NCBI RefSeq assembly: GCF_000003815.2
Contig: NC_049987.1
Coordinates: forward strand, 13,081,434-13,145,433
Direction: 5' to 3'
DNA: 64,000 bases
Origin: Branchiostoma floridae
Lineage: Eukaryota > Chordata > Leptocardii > Amphioxiformes > Branchiostomatidae
The notes under the pieces are model-generated. The model ran no database searches. It worked only from the letters and a program-made list of their open reading frames with translations, and was not told where the DNA came from. Below are positions 13,501 through 27,482 of the stretch, one piece after another; the first letter of the stretch is position 1, and every line of letters begins with the position of its first letter. The translations under genes were made by a program, and so were the position numbers.

Positions 13501-15560
13501 GTTCAGCATATAAATATGAAATATGTGTACTCCAAGAGACACTGACATTGACCTTCATTGCATCTTCTGTTACTTCTGTTATTGACAGAGTCCTTGGCAT
13601 AGCTGCTCTCTCACCTCTTGATAACCATCTAGATAACTATCTCCTTGGGAGTGACACATAATTAGAGCCAAAGTGCTGCTCAAATAGACTGAACTGTTAG
13701 GCACACATGTTCATGTTGCCACAGACATTCTTGGTAGAAGATCCATGGAAGGGATGCATGATTGCCCTCCAAAAGCCAAGCTTTTAACACTTTTCTGGGG
13801 AACAGCACTTTTCTGACTAACACGAAAAGTATAACCCAGAAAGAATACACTACAAAATGTACCTACAAGCGATCCCATGGGCTTTCATTTCATTCCTGTA
13901 CTCTAACACATTTAGAGTGACTTTCTCACTAAAGAAAAGTAAACTTTTTATGTTGCTGCATGTTCCATGAACTAAGTAATGGAGTTGACATGGCCCAAGT
14001 GAGACACATTCCAAGTATAAAGCACATCCGACAGGTTCGTTCAACATCAAGGACCATCTCAGCCATGGGTGTCAAAAAGGAAGATTTCAGCACAACCCGT
14101 GACAGGGCATCTGTCTGTCTTCCCTGTCTTGTGGTGCCCTTGTTGCATGAATGATCACATGATGGAAGAAAGCTGTGCTACCTGTTAGAAGACTGATACA
14201 CATGACACTTATCGGGGCTGTTGAAAGGGACTGCAAGTGAGTACTCAGTAGTCTGTCCTTAAAAGGTTTCATCAAGATACAGGACTTGACACAACATTAT
14301 CAGTAACTTAGAAACCATTTTGAGTTTTGGTATAACTACAGGAAACCAAACAAACAAGCAACCAACCAATCATTGCTTTCAACTAAGAAAGAACAGAAAA
14401 TGTACAGATAGCTTAACTAATATGACAAGATTAAAGAAGTAAGGATAATTGCCTGGGAGTTAAGCCTTTGTACTTTCAAGTTTACAGTCAGGGATGTCTT
14501 GGAGGAAGTAGTTGATAACGATCACCTTGAGGATCCCCATTTACCTAATACTTCCGACACTTGACATCTGACTGTAGACATATGGTGCAGATGGGTAAAA
14601 ATACAGAATTTCACTAGTTTTTCACTACCTTCTCCATGTCTTTCCAATTATTATCCAAGCAGAGGTTAGGCTTCGCCTGTTTTTTTTAAAACGTTTATTA
14701 AGCCTTTATCAGGCTTTCTTTTTTTTATCGGGCTTTCTACCCTTTTGTTGATGTCTCAGGCCCTCATCTCTTGGAGAGTATTCTGAAACCACCTGTGACT
14801 AGTAGCCAATCCTCTATGTTGTCTTTCCTGACATCTTTTAAAAGATCGTCTTCTTAAACAGAATGAGCTGGGATTGAATTAGAATCAAGTCTTGTGAACA
14901 GTTGTACATACTGTATGTCAAATATTTCTGGATTGTGGTACAGATCATACAAAGGGTTTTAAAGTGAAAGCAAACTCAACTGGACCATGCCTTTCCAACA
15001 TCCCATGTTCTATACTCAAGAAAAGCAAGGACTTAGCTGAATACATACAACTTCCCTTTGGATTTTTCTTTGTAATCTAAAAACTTAACTGCTTGTCCAC
15101 AAAAATGTTAGATCATACCACCCAACTCTTTAACATAACTTCCTTTTATTATGTCTTGGGTCTACATGTCGCCATACAAGACAAGTGAAAGGCCCCCTAT
15201 TTGCAGATGAAAGGCACAAATTCCCCCACCAACAACTAAGAGGTACCACCAAGGATTATTTATTTAAGGAACTTCCCAGAGAAAGCTGAGTTGATGATTC
15301 ATACCTTAGCTATGCCTTGATGCTCCCCTTCTTGTGTTGGCATCTTATCCATGTAGCATTAGATTTATCTGACCTATACAATGGGGGACCAAAAGCTTTA
15401 TGGAAGGGGGCGGAACAGCACCCACTACACGATTTTCCCAAAGTATCTACCTAAAACTAGTCTATCATATTTACAGTTTTATCTGCATGTGTCACTGAGA
15501 TCAAAAGAACAATGCTGAAGCACCTTTACAAACAAGAAGGAGTACTATAACTTGCGGGGG

Positions 15561-15660
15561 NNNNNNNNNNNNNNNNNNNNNNNNNNNNNNNNNNNNNNNN
15601 NNNNNNNNNNNNNNNNNNNNNNNNNNNNNNNNNNNNNNNNNNNNNNNNNNNNNNNNNNNN
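15561..15660. other. Assembly gap of 100 N
   Basis: Exactly 100 ambiguous bases. The round length suggests a scaffold placeholder of unknown true size, bordered by a G run on the left. Confidence 0.98.
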
Positions 15661-18238
15661 GTCAAAAATAGGAAACTGTATGTGCAGAACCATTAATGCA
15701 TTACTCACCTTATCCATGTGTGTCTCCAAAACATCAAAAGTTGGCATGGAATTAAAGACAACGAATCGTGCAACAATGACTCCATCCTTGTCACCATTTT
15801 TACACCTTTAAGGTAGATTTGTGCGATCAACATCTAAAGACTCCCCAGGTAAACTTAGACCCAAGTATTCTAAACAGGTGGACAGTTTAAACATTTCGCA
15901 TGGCTGTACTTATTTTAGCCGTTGTTCATGCTCCAGTTATCATGTAAACCTGCCAAACAATGCCATCACTTGGTCTGACGACTTTCTAGGTGTAGAGGAG
16001 GGAACTTCCTGAGCCACAAATTTGTTCTTCTTTCAATGTTAATGAACCAGTATTAACGAACCAATACAAAATATCACAGAAACATGTGCCAAAGATAGCT
16101 GCAACCATATAAGATTTCAGGATAAACTTAGGAGCAGACAGAAACTCTTTCAAGTGTGATGAATCATGTGTTAGTCATGTTTTAGTTTTGTTAGAAGGAG
16201 GTGGCAATGCATGCACGTGGACCGCCCCTCCCACCCCTCCGGAAATCTACTATCATTTCAACACCTCCTTCACTTCCCTACCTGTCTATCACTAAAAAAA
16301 TAGTCGTCAATCAAAGCTACATCATGGCTGTTGCACACCCTTCTTCACAATCACTGTACACATCTTCCTGAAGATAACCGGTAAAACTTATGTACATTGT
16401 ACTACTCATTCTTCCCATCGGTTGTTATTTCTCCATTCCCTCACCCAATTTCTTACCTCTAACTACCTGACACACACTGACACAGGTGAGCATATTGGCA
16501 AAGCCTAATCCATGAGGCTTATCAACTGGAAAAGAATTTGGTGTGTTTTATAATCAGTCACTTCTGAGTTCTTGCACATGCTCAACAGTATACATAGTTG
16601 TCTCAATAAGAAAATGTTATTGTTCTTTCCTTCATATTGCATTTTTCTTTTGCTTAGACTATTTGGAAACCATGGTAATTACCGGTAAATTGTCCTCGAT
16701 ATTGCTAAGCCAACCAAGTGCTTTATTAGTTGGAGAACAAACATCAGCACATTTTTCAGGATTACCCTCCAATTGTTATTTTGGCCCCCTTGTTCAATGT
16801 TTTACCTTACATAGTCATTACAATTGTGTGGGTTCAATTGTGTGGGTTCAATTTGTAAGAACAGTGGTTTATTAGTGGGAGGTACACATTCAATATGGCT
16901 TACTCTGTCTAGTGAGATAATCTCGTTATAGGATTAAGTCGTTAGGTTTATCTCCTGATATTGACACCTGCGACAAACTACCCAAACCTCTTTATTGTTT
17001 CTCACAGGGGCTGTAAAACATGGCAGATTTAGGATGGGTTATTTGGTTCAAAATGTTTAGGAGGGGATAGTCTGTGAAGTTTTGCCCCTAAACCTCACTG
17101 TGTACATCTTTGGGAAATCAAAAATCCTAAAAGTAAATATCTTATACTAAAGCCTTGACAACCATTGATTTTATTCCCTAGAAAAACATGTCACTTATGC
17201 TGTTTGCACAGTTATGCGATCCTACTGCAAGTTAACTGGTGTTTGGTAAAGAGGACTCAGTGATTGTCTCGCACTTGTCACACAACATTACCACCTGTCT
17301 CTTCCAGAATTTGGTGCAGACAGTAACTGCATCTATACTGGTACAGTCCTATTCCAATTGGTAGGATGGGGACAAAGGGTATACTATAGTAGTGGAATGT
17401 GCTCACACTTTGCATAAGTCCTTTCTAAAAATAACCTCTACAGAAACTGGATATTGTTAGCAAGGTGAATTGATTTTTGTGCTCCTGCCATATTGAGCTC
17501 ATATGAAATTCAGGAGAGAAATGACTGTTTTTGTTTGCCATGTCCTCAGGTTATATGATCCCGACTATGCAATTTCCTCTCCTAATTTACCACCTAACAC
17601 AGCACGTTATCACCCATGTGACACTCAAGCATGTGCCAAATCACCCCTCCCCCTTTTAACATAACCAACACTTTATCCGGGATACCTTATCAACCTGCCA
17701 TCTTTCTCAGTGACTCTACAATTGAAAAAGAAATTCTGTTCATTAACATCTTTATCTTTCAACAAGACTCCAAGCGAAACCATTTTGAGAAGGAAACAAG
17801 ATATATTTGTAGAACTACATATAATTTTCATAAGTGTTGCCAACCAAAGCTACATTAGATGGTCTGTTACTTCTTAAATACCATGATATCTTTTCACACT
17901 TCAGGCAGCCCGCAAGCTGTCTACACATACACCTGTTATGCTTTGCAAGTTGTCAGTCAAGTTACACTTTCAAATGTTTAGTCAACATTGTACTCTCGAT
18001 TTTTCTACCAAAAAGAAACTCTTATAACCAAGAAACAATCATTACCTTTAGGAGCTTCTGATCATGAGTTGCACCTTTCAAAACTCTACTTACAAGAATG
18101 GAGCACTACACTGTACATCCACATTACAACCAAGCACAATGTCCTGCAAATATGCCATTCTTAAACACCAGGTAGGTTTACAAAACTGCATGCAACGCCA
18201 ACAGGTTGAAAAAACTGAAAACATCAACTTGAACTCAC

Positions 18239-18284
18239 CTACTGCTGTGTGATCCGTGTCCCACGTTGGTACACTGTCTTCTAG
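18239..18284 (-). CDS. RhoGEF gene, DH-domain exon 3 (short)
   Basis: A 46-base exon encodes LEDSVPTWDTDHTAV plus the first base of a Gly codon. In DH domains a conserved Trp precedes the loop that leads into G-[DN]-[IV]-F, and that Gly is completed here by the first two bases of the 6.5-kb exon. The acceptor is tccacag before ctagaag and the donor is TAG followed by GTGAGT. Taken with the preceding exon, the distance from the LSLSR helix to the Trp is the usual short DH spacing, so the domain is complete without any extra exon between them. This matters for judging the candidate cassette at 31.5 kb. The upstream intron is about 27.3 kb, the longest in the window. Confidence 0.88.
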
Positions 18285-19367
18285 CTGTGGACAAAAGAGA
18301 CGGACAGGTTAACCAGGTGAACAGACTTTCTCTATAGGTGTATGAAACAACGTAGCCCGAGGCTGTATACAGGGATTGGCTGTTGACAAAATAGGTAAGA
18401 ACTACACATAACAGGTGGGAAAATGGTCACCATTTCTCCCATATGGCGATGACGTACACTGCTGTAAAAAGGGCATAAACAGTTTCACCAGGCTGGAGTG
18501 CAGAACACAAACTCAAAGCAAACAAGGAGAGAAGGTGACAGACAGAAAGGTGACCTTTTTGGTCAGGTGTACCTCAACATTTCTTTGCTCTACTCCACCC
18601 ATAGTTTCAGTAGATCAACCCGAAATTCCTCCAGGGCAAAGCGCTAAATCCTCAAACAGACATCTATTGGTGCATACCATGCCTACGGGTCCTCCAAACA
18701 GAATGCAAATTTACCCCATCCACCCCAGCACTTAAGGCCCTCAGCTAACGTTTAGGATGTCAAGCAGAACAAAGGGGAGTCAATGCTTACAAGGCTGGAA
18801 GAAAGATCCCACTACGGACTAAGCAACCTGTTAATTGTGCGGTGATGCCCCCTACCAAGCTACCTGTAAGGGTTGAAAAGACTTGTGTATAAGAAATGTC
18901 AGCTTATTCCCCGACTTCTGACTCTCTAAGTGGGTAGGTGGGTGCCTGGCAGCCACAAGCCTGGTGTCAGGTGTATAGCCCCCTTCTATGGCAGTGGGGT
19001 GGGGAGGGCGCTGGTTGCCAGATAGGCATGACCCACTGGGTCTCAGGCATTGATGTTTGAACAGATAACATGTACCCTGTTCAGGAAAGTGATCCTACAC
19101 GATTACAAGACTGGAATTCTTGGTGTGCAAAACAGATCCCTCGCAGGCCAGTAGATTGGGGGGTCTCAAGCGTGGATCAGGACCTAGTAATAGGTTCATA
19201 CTAAGGGACCCTGGCACCTGTTCACAGGGAGGGGAAGCACCACACACAGCCTGTTATCTTTCTGTGGAAACTTTGACAAAAATAGCCTTCACTTTGGAAC
19301 TAAGATTTGGAGTGGTATATGTGACTATGTAAACAGAGTGCAACCGAAGTTTTATGTGTTTTTCGAC

Positions 19368-19467
19368 NNNNNNNNNNNNNNNNNNNNNNNNNNNNNNNNN
19401 NNNNNNNNNNNNNNNNNNNNNNNNNNNNNNNNNNNNNNNNNNNNNNNNNNNNNNNNNNNNNNNNNNN
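19368..19467. other. Assembly gap of 100 N
   Basis: Exactly 100 ambiguous bases, probably a fixed-length scaffold gap within the large intron. Confidence 0.98.
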
Positions 19468-22400
19468 TATTGCGCAAAACCTGTTTCCGTATAAAACTAA
19501 TTGATACTGTCACATGCAAGATCCTTTGCTGAATATTCTTGATGAGGAACTACGTCAACACTTGTGCAGAGCTGAATGAACATGTCAAGTGTTGCTGCAA
19601 AGAGACAGGTGTGATGGATAAAGATGACAATCCTTCAAAATATTTCCCCCACAAAAATTCCTTGGGGCAGCTAATTCCTGACCTCATTTCTTTATCCCCA
19701 AATATCTTAAAGAAAATTTGGGTCAGAGGAAGAAACACAGACTCCAAGGACAGGAAATATAGTCAAAACATTTTCAAGGTACTTTCAGGGCTGAGTTGTA
19801 CTAGCATGTAGGTATGGGCCAAAATGCAGAGGGAACAAATATGGTGGATCTCCATCAATGCACCATTTTCTTGTAAAAGAGAGGTTACTTGAGGACCTCG
19901 TAGGTGCAGTTGTGAGGTCAAAGCAGTGGAGGAGCGGTCCTTGTTTACTAACAAAGCCATAGCACTTCATGCCTTGTGTAAGTATGGCATGTACCAAACC
20001 ATTACACAGAGCTTAGCAAAGATTAACCTTAAACTCTTCCAGACAAGAGAAGCTTATGAAGTCTAGACTAGTTTCAATTGGTTATAACAAAGGAAAGGTC
20101 AAACTACTTTCTTTGAAAAGTTTGCCGCTTTGTGCCTCATATTTGTTTTGGTAAGTGAATAATTACATCCCTGGATTTCAAGTGGTATATCCCTATTTCC
20201 AGTGATAAAACTTAGGTGTATATCCTTCTGACAGGTTACTCCTACTCAGTAAGTCCTTAGTGCAATTAACCGCAGGTTAGGCAGTCTCACCAAAACAGGT
20301 GCAATTCAGACATTTAATTCTACCTGACATCTTTCTTATAACCAAAGCAATAACAAAGGAATAGATTGTAGTTGAGCAAAAGTCATCGGCATATCTTATA
20401 AATCACTTTGTCAGACAGGCTGTCAAATGCAACCCTGGACACACATCAACTAAATTCCTTTTTCATGTTTTTTTTTTCAAAAGCAAGACTTAAAGATACA
20501 AGATGGATGCAAGGAAATTATTTTTACTCCCTCTGATGTTTTTGCAGAAATATTTCATTTAGCGGGTATCATAACAAGGGGCCTTGATTAAGTTGTTTTT
20601 CTCAGTTTACCCAATACAGATAACTGAATTTGTATAGCCTATCAAGTATTGCAAGTGAATCTGTCAGTATAATGGATGGATAGCACAGTTAATAAATCAG
20701 TGTCTAGTTTGCTTATCATGCCCCAGTTAACATCCCAACAGATCCATGTGACTGCCCTGCACATGTAGGGAGAGTCTGCATGTGGGCACTGACCTGGACA
20801 GTATCTCTCCTAAAGATAGGTAGGTAAGTTAACCTTTCTCTTATAACAAAAGAAGCGATAAATACAAAGAAGCATAAAAAAGACTCAACAAAAATATTTG
20901 TAACAGTCCATAAAAATGTGTACAGAATCTAATGTACTGAGATTCTAGACCTAAATTTATTTTGTTTGAGGCTTTTAAGTTCAACAGACAAATTCCCCAA
21001 CACAAATTCATACATACCACAATACAGCTTGACCGTATGTTGCCCATCAGTTTTTCCAGCCGGAAGAATACCTCATTGAATCTTCAAAAGAACGTTTCTA
21101 TCTGAGGTATTTACTCCTGAATGGATACAACAAGAAGCTAAGAGTTAAGGTTCAGGGAACCTCTGAGGAGCAGCAGACTTGTTTGTGTTCTCTTAACTAA
21201 GTAACCTGTCATAGTCTACTTCCACAGCTCTGTACTGTTCTGCCAAAACTTTTGAACAATCCTAAACATGTTAAAAAGATTTCTATCATAATAGTAAAGC
21301 TTTCATCAAGGCATGTTCTTGAGTAAACTGTTCGCTGTGAAAAGCTTTTGTGATGGTGACAGTTGGTCAAGATGATATCACTAAACAGGTTGCTGACAAA
21401 GAATTTCCAGAGAATTTGCAAATGATTCACTTGCACCTCAAATGTTCCCGTCTCCAAGTAACAAGTACAGAGTATAACTCAGCCAAGTACTGGTAATGTA
21501 ACTATAATAACAACATCTTTTACACAAATGAACAATAAAGGATGACAATTACCAAATACATACACCTGACAATATTATCGCAATTCTTGTCAGTTACACG
21601 TTAAAATAAAAATGCCTGATTCAAATGGACAGTTGTCAATATAGATACGGATCAAAACTACATTACGCTACCACGGCCATCACCCTTAAAACATAACATC
21701 TCTGCATGCACAATTGGAAGTAACTGACTCACTGCTGCACCTATATAATTACAGCTCCCATCGTTAATGAACAGGTAAATGAACAGGTTATCTCACAGTA
21801 CTTGTTGATACTGATAGGCTGAAGAAGATGAAGAACATAGCAAGTCCTGCCTCGTCAGAAAGTGATAGCGACTTTCAAGAACACAAGAGTGCAACAAATA
21901 CGGTCACATCTCCCTTATCAGGAAAAGCAGCTGCACAAGCACCGAATGAATGCTGCAACTAGGCCACAAGCTGTGACTTGTCTTAGAAAATTCCAACCAT
22001 ACAATTATCTCCACTACTTGTCATCGAAATCTTTAATAAAGGAGATTTTTAAACAAGTGGCCAACCCTTATTAGCATACAATGATCCTTCTGGCAATGGA
22101 GAAACCTTCAGCCAGGTCAGCCTGACCCACGTGAAGCAGTCGCACGTGTGAGGCTCTGCGTGTGTCCAATATAGCGATGACCCTGTTGTCACGGTAACAG
22201 CATTTGACTGATCATAGCAGAACGGTAACAAGGCATTAAGCTAATGCATCATTTCTATTGAATCATCTAGGAAATCTAATCAAGTATCAACACCCGCTTC
22301 TACCTTTCCTTACAATCATTCCAGTGCGAAGATATTTCTGCTGACATGGGAAAATGCTAATTTCACTGTTTATTGATGGATAACCCTTTAAAGTTGTACT

Positions 22401-22494
22401 AGAACTATAAGATATAATGTATGTAATTCAGTATTTCTGGTATCATCATAGAACTATCAGTCTGGGAAAGCAACAAAAACTCCCATAAAAGAGA

Positions 22495-22706
22495 TACTGT
22501 AAATGTTTTTAAGTTCGCGGGGATTTAATTTCGCGGTAGCGGGAAAAAGGACTTTTCGCGGTGGATTTAAGTTCGCGGTAACACCAGAGACTGGAATCTA
22601 ATATCATAGTAGAAAAATGTTCGCAGTGGTTTTAAATTCGCGGTGAAGTTGTCACCGCGAAAACCGCGAACATTAATCCACCGCGAACATTTCTGCATTT
22701 ACAGTA
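22495..22706. mobile_element. 212-bp MITE with TACTGTAAATG termini and internal TTCGCGGT repeats
   Basis: The element starts TACTGTAAATG and ends CATTTACAGTA, an exact 11-bp terminal inverted repeat. Inside, variants of GTTCGCGGT and its complement ACCGCGAA recur at least eight times, alternately oriented, so the whole unit can fold on itself. It has no coding capacity. I recall similar TACTGTAAAT/TTCGCGG elements as common in lancelet and other marine invertebrate genomes; that recollection is unchecked. It is probably a non-autonomous cut-and-paste element with TA at its borders. Confidence 0.85.
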
Positions 22707-22717
22707 CACCTGCCAGA

Positions 22718-22767
22718 GGGCACTGACCTCACTGACCTTCCCTTGGCTCCAGGGAAGGTCAGTGCCC
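22718..22767. repeat. Perfect hairpin with two alternative left arms
   Basis: ACTGACCTTCCCT (22731-22743) pairs exactly with AGGGAAGGTCAGT (22751-22763) around a 7-base loop. GGGCACTGACC (22718-22728) also pairs exactly with GGTCAGTGCCC (22757-22767), so the right arm can choose between two partners. It lies 11 bp beyond the 22.5-kb MITE. Confidence 0.8.
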
Positions 22768-23890
22768 TTGACTATTGGAGCGATGACCAACATGTAGGTT
22801 AATTTGCCTGCAGTAAAGTGTGGTTTGAACCTCACGAGTCATCATCAAGATGGTGGACTTAGCATCTGACACCTAGTGCTCTTCCGTGATCTATAATCTC
22901 AAGCTTACCCCCTTTATGTTGTGAGTACTTAGTACTTCTATCAATTTAACTTCCTTACTTTAGATAAACTATAATGTCATGTTTGGAGTTTAATTACATT
23001 GGTTCAGAAAAACACAAGGGCTTTAGTTGAAGATAGTCGTGGTCAGAAAGCCTAAAAATGACTGTTCTTAGTGTTTGTAGAGAGGCAGACTTGTCATACA
23101 CTGGTTATCATAATTACGGAAGGTAAATTGATATGAAAATAAGTATAAAGGTAAAATGCAGGCAACAGGGTTTCCAAAGACACTGATGGTTTTCCAAAGT
23201 TGCATGGTGTGTACTTTGGCTACAGACACTCTGGGGAATGTAGAGTAAAAGGAAATACATCACCATTATCTTGGGGTCTGCAATACAGTTTGTATATAAA
23301 CAATAGAACAGCCTGCGTGGGACAGAAATAGGATAAACAAGAGCCAGGGAGTGATGGTATGACTATGGATTTTGCAACAAATTGAGACTGGATACAACAA
23401 TCTGCGGAAAAACGGAAAACAAATGGGGATTATGCAAATGACCTCCCCGGAGAGAAAGACAATTGTACAAGGGAAGCCCTACAAATAAAGCAATTAAGTC
23501 ATCAATAACAGAGGTGTCAGACAACCAATGTGGAAACACAACCACCTGTCTCCTCTTCTTCTTTTCACACCTGAGTTCACACCTGCTTACAATAAAGAAT
23601 CACAATAAAACCACACCAAAGCTCCAATCTCTGTAGTGTTTGCAAAATACAAAAAATGTATGTGCTGTTTCCAGGTTGTATGTGTCTCTTTATCCTGTTT
23701 TCTTTCATCTTAAATCTAATTACTTGACAGTAAAAATATTACTTCTGTAGCTTTCTCCAATTTTTGGAAGGAGAAATTACTTGATATCTTCATCTACACA
23801 ACAAGCAGTTAGAAAATGGAACTAGTACTTAGTGGTACATTCACACGTACATTATAATAGTATTGCATTGGTTTTATAACCTTTCCATGC

Positions 23891-24127
23891 CACTATTTTT
23901 AAAACTGCCATTAGACAAAAAAAGATGTACTATAAAAGAAATGACATGCAATAAGGCTGAGCAAAGGTCTTCTACTTGTGTGTAGAATCACTATTTTTAG
24001 AACTCCCATATACTGTATAGACAAAAAACGATGTACTATAAAAAAAGACAGGCCTAGGAAACTACGGTAATCATTAAAAATGACACGCAATAAGGTTGAG
24101 CAAAGTTCTTCTACTTCAGTGTAAAAT
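23891..24127. repeat. Two-copy imperfect tandem duplication of about 100-140 bp
   Basis: Copy 1 (23891-23988) and copy 2 (23989-24127) share CACTATTTTTA, GATGTACTATAAAA and GCAATAAGGCTGAGCAAAG (GGTTGAG in copy 2) in the same order. Copy 2 carries an insertion near 24045-24075. Confidence 0.8.
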
Positions 24128-27100
24128 TAGCCCCCTCTTGGATGCATAGCAGAAGCCCCTAATTACCTCTACCATCCATGAGTTGTTTGCCTGAGGTATG
24201 ATGGAAAATTACTCTTCTGGCTGAAGATTCATTGTTCTCTTATCTGCTACCATGATATGCTCTGTTTTCTACAGAAAGACAAAAATGCCTTCAACCAGCA
24301 GCGAAAATTACAAACCTTTGTCTTCTTCCTTGTACCCCAGAGGGGAGAATACTTTAAGCACTTTGCAGAGATGAGAAGGAATTAAAGCGGCATATCACTA
24401 GGGAGACAGTACAAATATGCACACTATCTCAGGAATTAAAAGATAAGGAATTGTCTGTATCTAAGAATAGCGGTTGTCTTGCAAAAGTATTGCCTTGTAG
24501 AAACATGTGGAAACATGTAAAATTTTCTAGTTAAATTAAAAAATACTACACAGGAAGTGTAACACTAATGGACAAGAAATTACAGCATGTGTGTATTTCT
24601 AATACGTCTTTCTTCAGCTCACTGGTTTCCTATCAGAAACAAATAAGTTCCTATTCTGATCTACATGCTGTCTTACCCCTGGAATAATATATCGGACAAC
24701 GCTAATGCATTTCCTTTTACTGGAGTGTTTGTTTTAACTGATGTCTTTTTCCCCCTGATCTGTGCTCTTTGTTTTCAGCAACTTCCTCACCTCAAAGGTT
24801 CAGTTGAGCAGACTTTACCACAAAGTGTAAATCGGCCAGTTTTCCCACAGGTATCAGTGGACCTTATCCAGCCATCTACGTCATTATGTTATCACCTTTC
24901 AACAAAGTCTGCCACAAAAACATTTTCTCTTCCTTTGTACAGAAATTTAAAGTGGTGGCCAGAAGTACTGCTCAGGGCTTGACCCCCAGGTTTTGAACAT
25001 ACGGATCTAACCACTAACTAACCACCAACGATGGCTCTCATTTCCCAAGTTGAACACAGAGAGCAAACCAATACCTTTATTGACAGGTGAGCAAATAGGC
25101 AATATCTAAAACAAGGAGACACCTCATCCAGAGGTAACATCTGAGGAAAAGTTGTTTACAAACAGAGGATTATGAAAAGAAGGGATGAAAGCATTGACAA
25201 GATTCTATCTCTATTCTGCTGAAAAATTGATGCACTATTACCTACTATACCTGCTAATGATCATTTCTGACTACTTTGCTACATACAGATCGTTACATGC
25301 TTTTGTGGGTTTTCTGTCCTGTCATAAAGGCTATTCTTTAACCATTATAAGAAGCCTTTTTACCAGTTGGCAGCGGTAAACCAGGATCTGTTTTGTTTGT
25401 TTTTCTAGGACTTGGATACTCTATCCAATGGAAATCCGGCACTTTGTTGTGTATCACGGACAATACAAAGCTTCCTGCCCAAGGAAAACAGCTTATTTAC
25501 CATCTAAAGCAGCAAAGACTGCTTCAGACAAGAGAGAATTCAAAAGGGAGGACAGTGCTTTGAGAAAAGGTGAAAGGAGTCATGGAATTCTTTTTCCTAA
25601 AAGTACAATTAAACTGGCATCAGACTACAGTAATGTATCTCTGTTTGGTATGTAATTCTCATCTAAAGATTTTTCAGTCCATCATCTTTTAGTATGTATC
25701 CAGAATAAAACAAAAATTACTTCAGCCTTTTGTAAACCATTGGAATGGTTTTGAGTAAGGCCCTAAACTAAGTTTGCACCTTTGGTTTAAATGGATCTAT
25801 GACAATTTCAATTCTTTAATATTTTCTTTCCTTCCTTCTTTCTTTCCTTCTTCCTAAATATGTGGCTTCAAGCTAGTCTTCTGTGATCTTTTAAACAAAC
25901 TTCTTCTGGTCTAAGACAAGAGTTACTTAGAATAGAAGCTCTAATGGCCAAAGTTTGCTATAAGTAAATGGCTTTCAGAAAAAAAGAAATGGCTGGTCAG
26001 GCAACATCTGCTTGGAGATTAGTTTAGAACCAGGCACAAGACCAGGCCAAGGAAACCATTAACAGCAATAACAGTAGCTTATCCTGAAAGGATTAGAAGC
26101 TTTCAGGCTGATATCCTAATGATGTAAGGATGATTAAACACATCAACAAACAGGAACAAGGGAATGTCAAGGCCTCAAACAGGAAGAGCTCCACATACTG
26201 TCCTTTATAGCGATCTAAATCTTTCCATCCCCTGTTGATCTCTTTGAACTTGTAACTTATGAATAGACATGAGGGATCATTAAAGTCTTTTTGTATGGTG
26301 TGCCTGCATGCTGTGATAAGAAACAGATCTGCATGTGAATACCATACTTATGCTTTGTAAAATCTGTAGGAACCTTGAACATACATCTTCATACTAACAA
26401 TGGCATATGTGCATTATTTGTGATAGCTGCCACAAAGCCATTTCTGCCCTTCCCTTATCCTATTTGTTTCCTTTCCCCTACATTTCCATCTCATCTTCTT
26501 GTACAAAAGAAGACCAAATCCCCCTTGTTAGCTGGGAATGGACTTGTAATAACAGGAAGTAGAGACTTCAAAGCAGACAGTCCATCTGTAACTTATCCTC
26601 TAGTCAATTCTGAGAACGCACATGTTGAATACAAACAGAAATGTCTAGGATAACCCTTTGCCACATGTATCACCTCTGTCTAACTGTGGAAGTACAATAA
26701 AGCTCTGACAGGGACCAGATACCATACAGAAGCCCTTCAGTACACACTCCATATGTTAGAAATCAAGCCTTTTGAGTCTTTACTCCATCCCATGTAATTG
26801 CCAGAAAAAAAGGCTCCTCAGTTGTGGTGCTTCATTCAATTCTCCAAGAGATGGCACAAAACTTTGAACACAACTAAACTTGCCTAAAGTAGAAATATCA
26901 CATATTTTAGTAGACGCACCAACAACTTTAATAGAACTGTAAATTCTGGTTTCACAGAAAATGTACCTTAAAGATTTGGCATATAAATTACTAAAAGAAA
27001 CAAGTCTTTACTGCTTGCCCACATGACAAATCTGTACACCAGGAAGTTATGGCTACTTATGGGTTTCTGATGAAGTGGGTGTTTCTATGCAAACACCAGA

Positions 27101-27325
27101 AGACCGCAAAATGTAAACACGACTAATGGATTAATACTGGCTTGGGGGGAAGTTGTGACTTGTGGCAGTGTCTGGATGGAGTGTAGCATAAACAATGATA
27201 GATCACCCAGGCTCTTCATCAAGAAGAGATGGAGAGACAGGGTGCAGAATGATAAACAGGTTTGTAGACATGCCACAGAACTACTGTATGTGTACATGGT
27301 CCAGAAAATAACAAAGCATCCATGG

Positions 27326-27482
27326 TACCCTGGGAGCCAGCCGGATGGGGCAGCTAGGACAATTTATCTACTCCTTCAGGCTTAAACTTCCCCGGAGCAC
27401 TTATGTCAGATCTGCGAGCTGACTGCCTTGGGTCCCCAAACAAAACTCCCTAGCTACCCGGTCCTGTCTGGCTCCCAGGGTA
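27326..27482. mobile_element. 157-bp MITE with 15-bp terminal inverted repeats and 9-bp target duplication
   Basis: It begins TACCCTGGGAGCCAG and ends CTGGCTCCCAGGGTA, an exact 15-bp inverted repeat. CATCCATGG precedes it (27317-27325) and CATCCACGG follows it (27483-27491), a 9-bp duplication with one mismatch. Nine-base duplications are usual for Mutator-like elements, while hAT elements make 8; superfamily is therefore only suggested. No coding capacity is present. Confidence 0.85.

Larger units (their letters stand above)
6591..18238. other. RhoGEF intron between exons 4 and 3
   Basis: This 11.6-kb intron has no confirmed exon. It contains a CpG-rich stretch (9340-10110), a repeat tail with a palindrome (10180-10517), a poly-G run (13231-13243 region), a 100-N gap (15561-15660) and short dispersed motifs at 12071 and 14651. 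An exon-like open frame with a donor near 15709 was examined and rejected because its phase does not fit. Confidence 0.6.

Noticed and set aside
15709-15804. Minus-strand exon-like open frame (IVARFVVFNSMPTFDVLETH) with donor GTGAGT
   Set aside because: It lies between DH exons 3 and 4, which join perfectly without it. Its ending phase (0) does not fit the phase-1 junction, the fitting frame has a stop just before the donor, and the acceptor is poor.
25031-25086. Plus-strand ATG (MALISQVEHREQ) running into a GTGAGC donor
   Set aside because: No downstream plus-strand exon could be found, and several ATG-to-donor stretches of this length are expected by chance in 64 kb.
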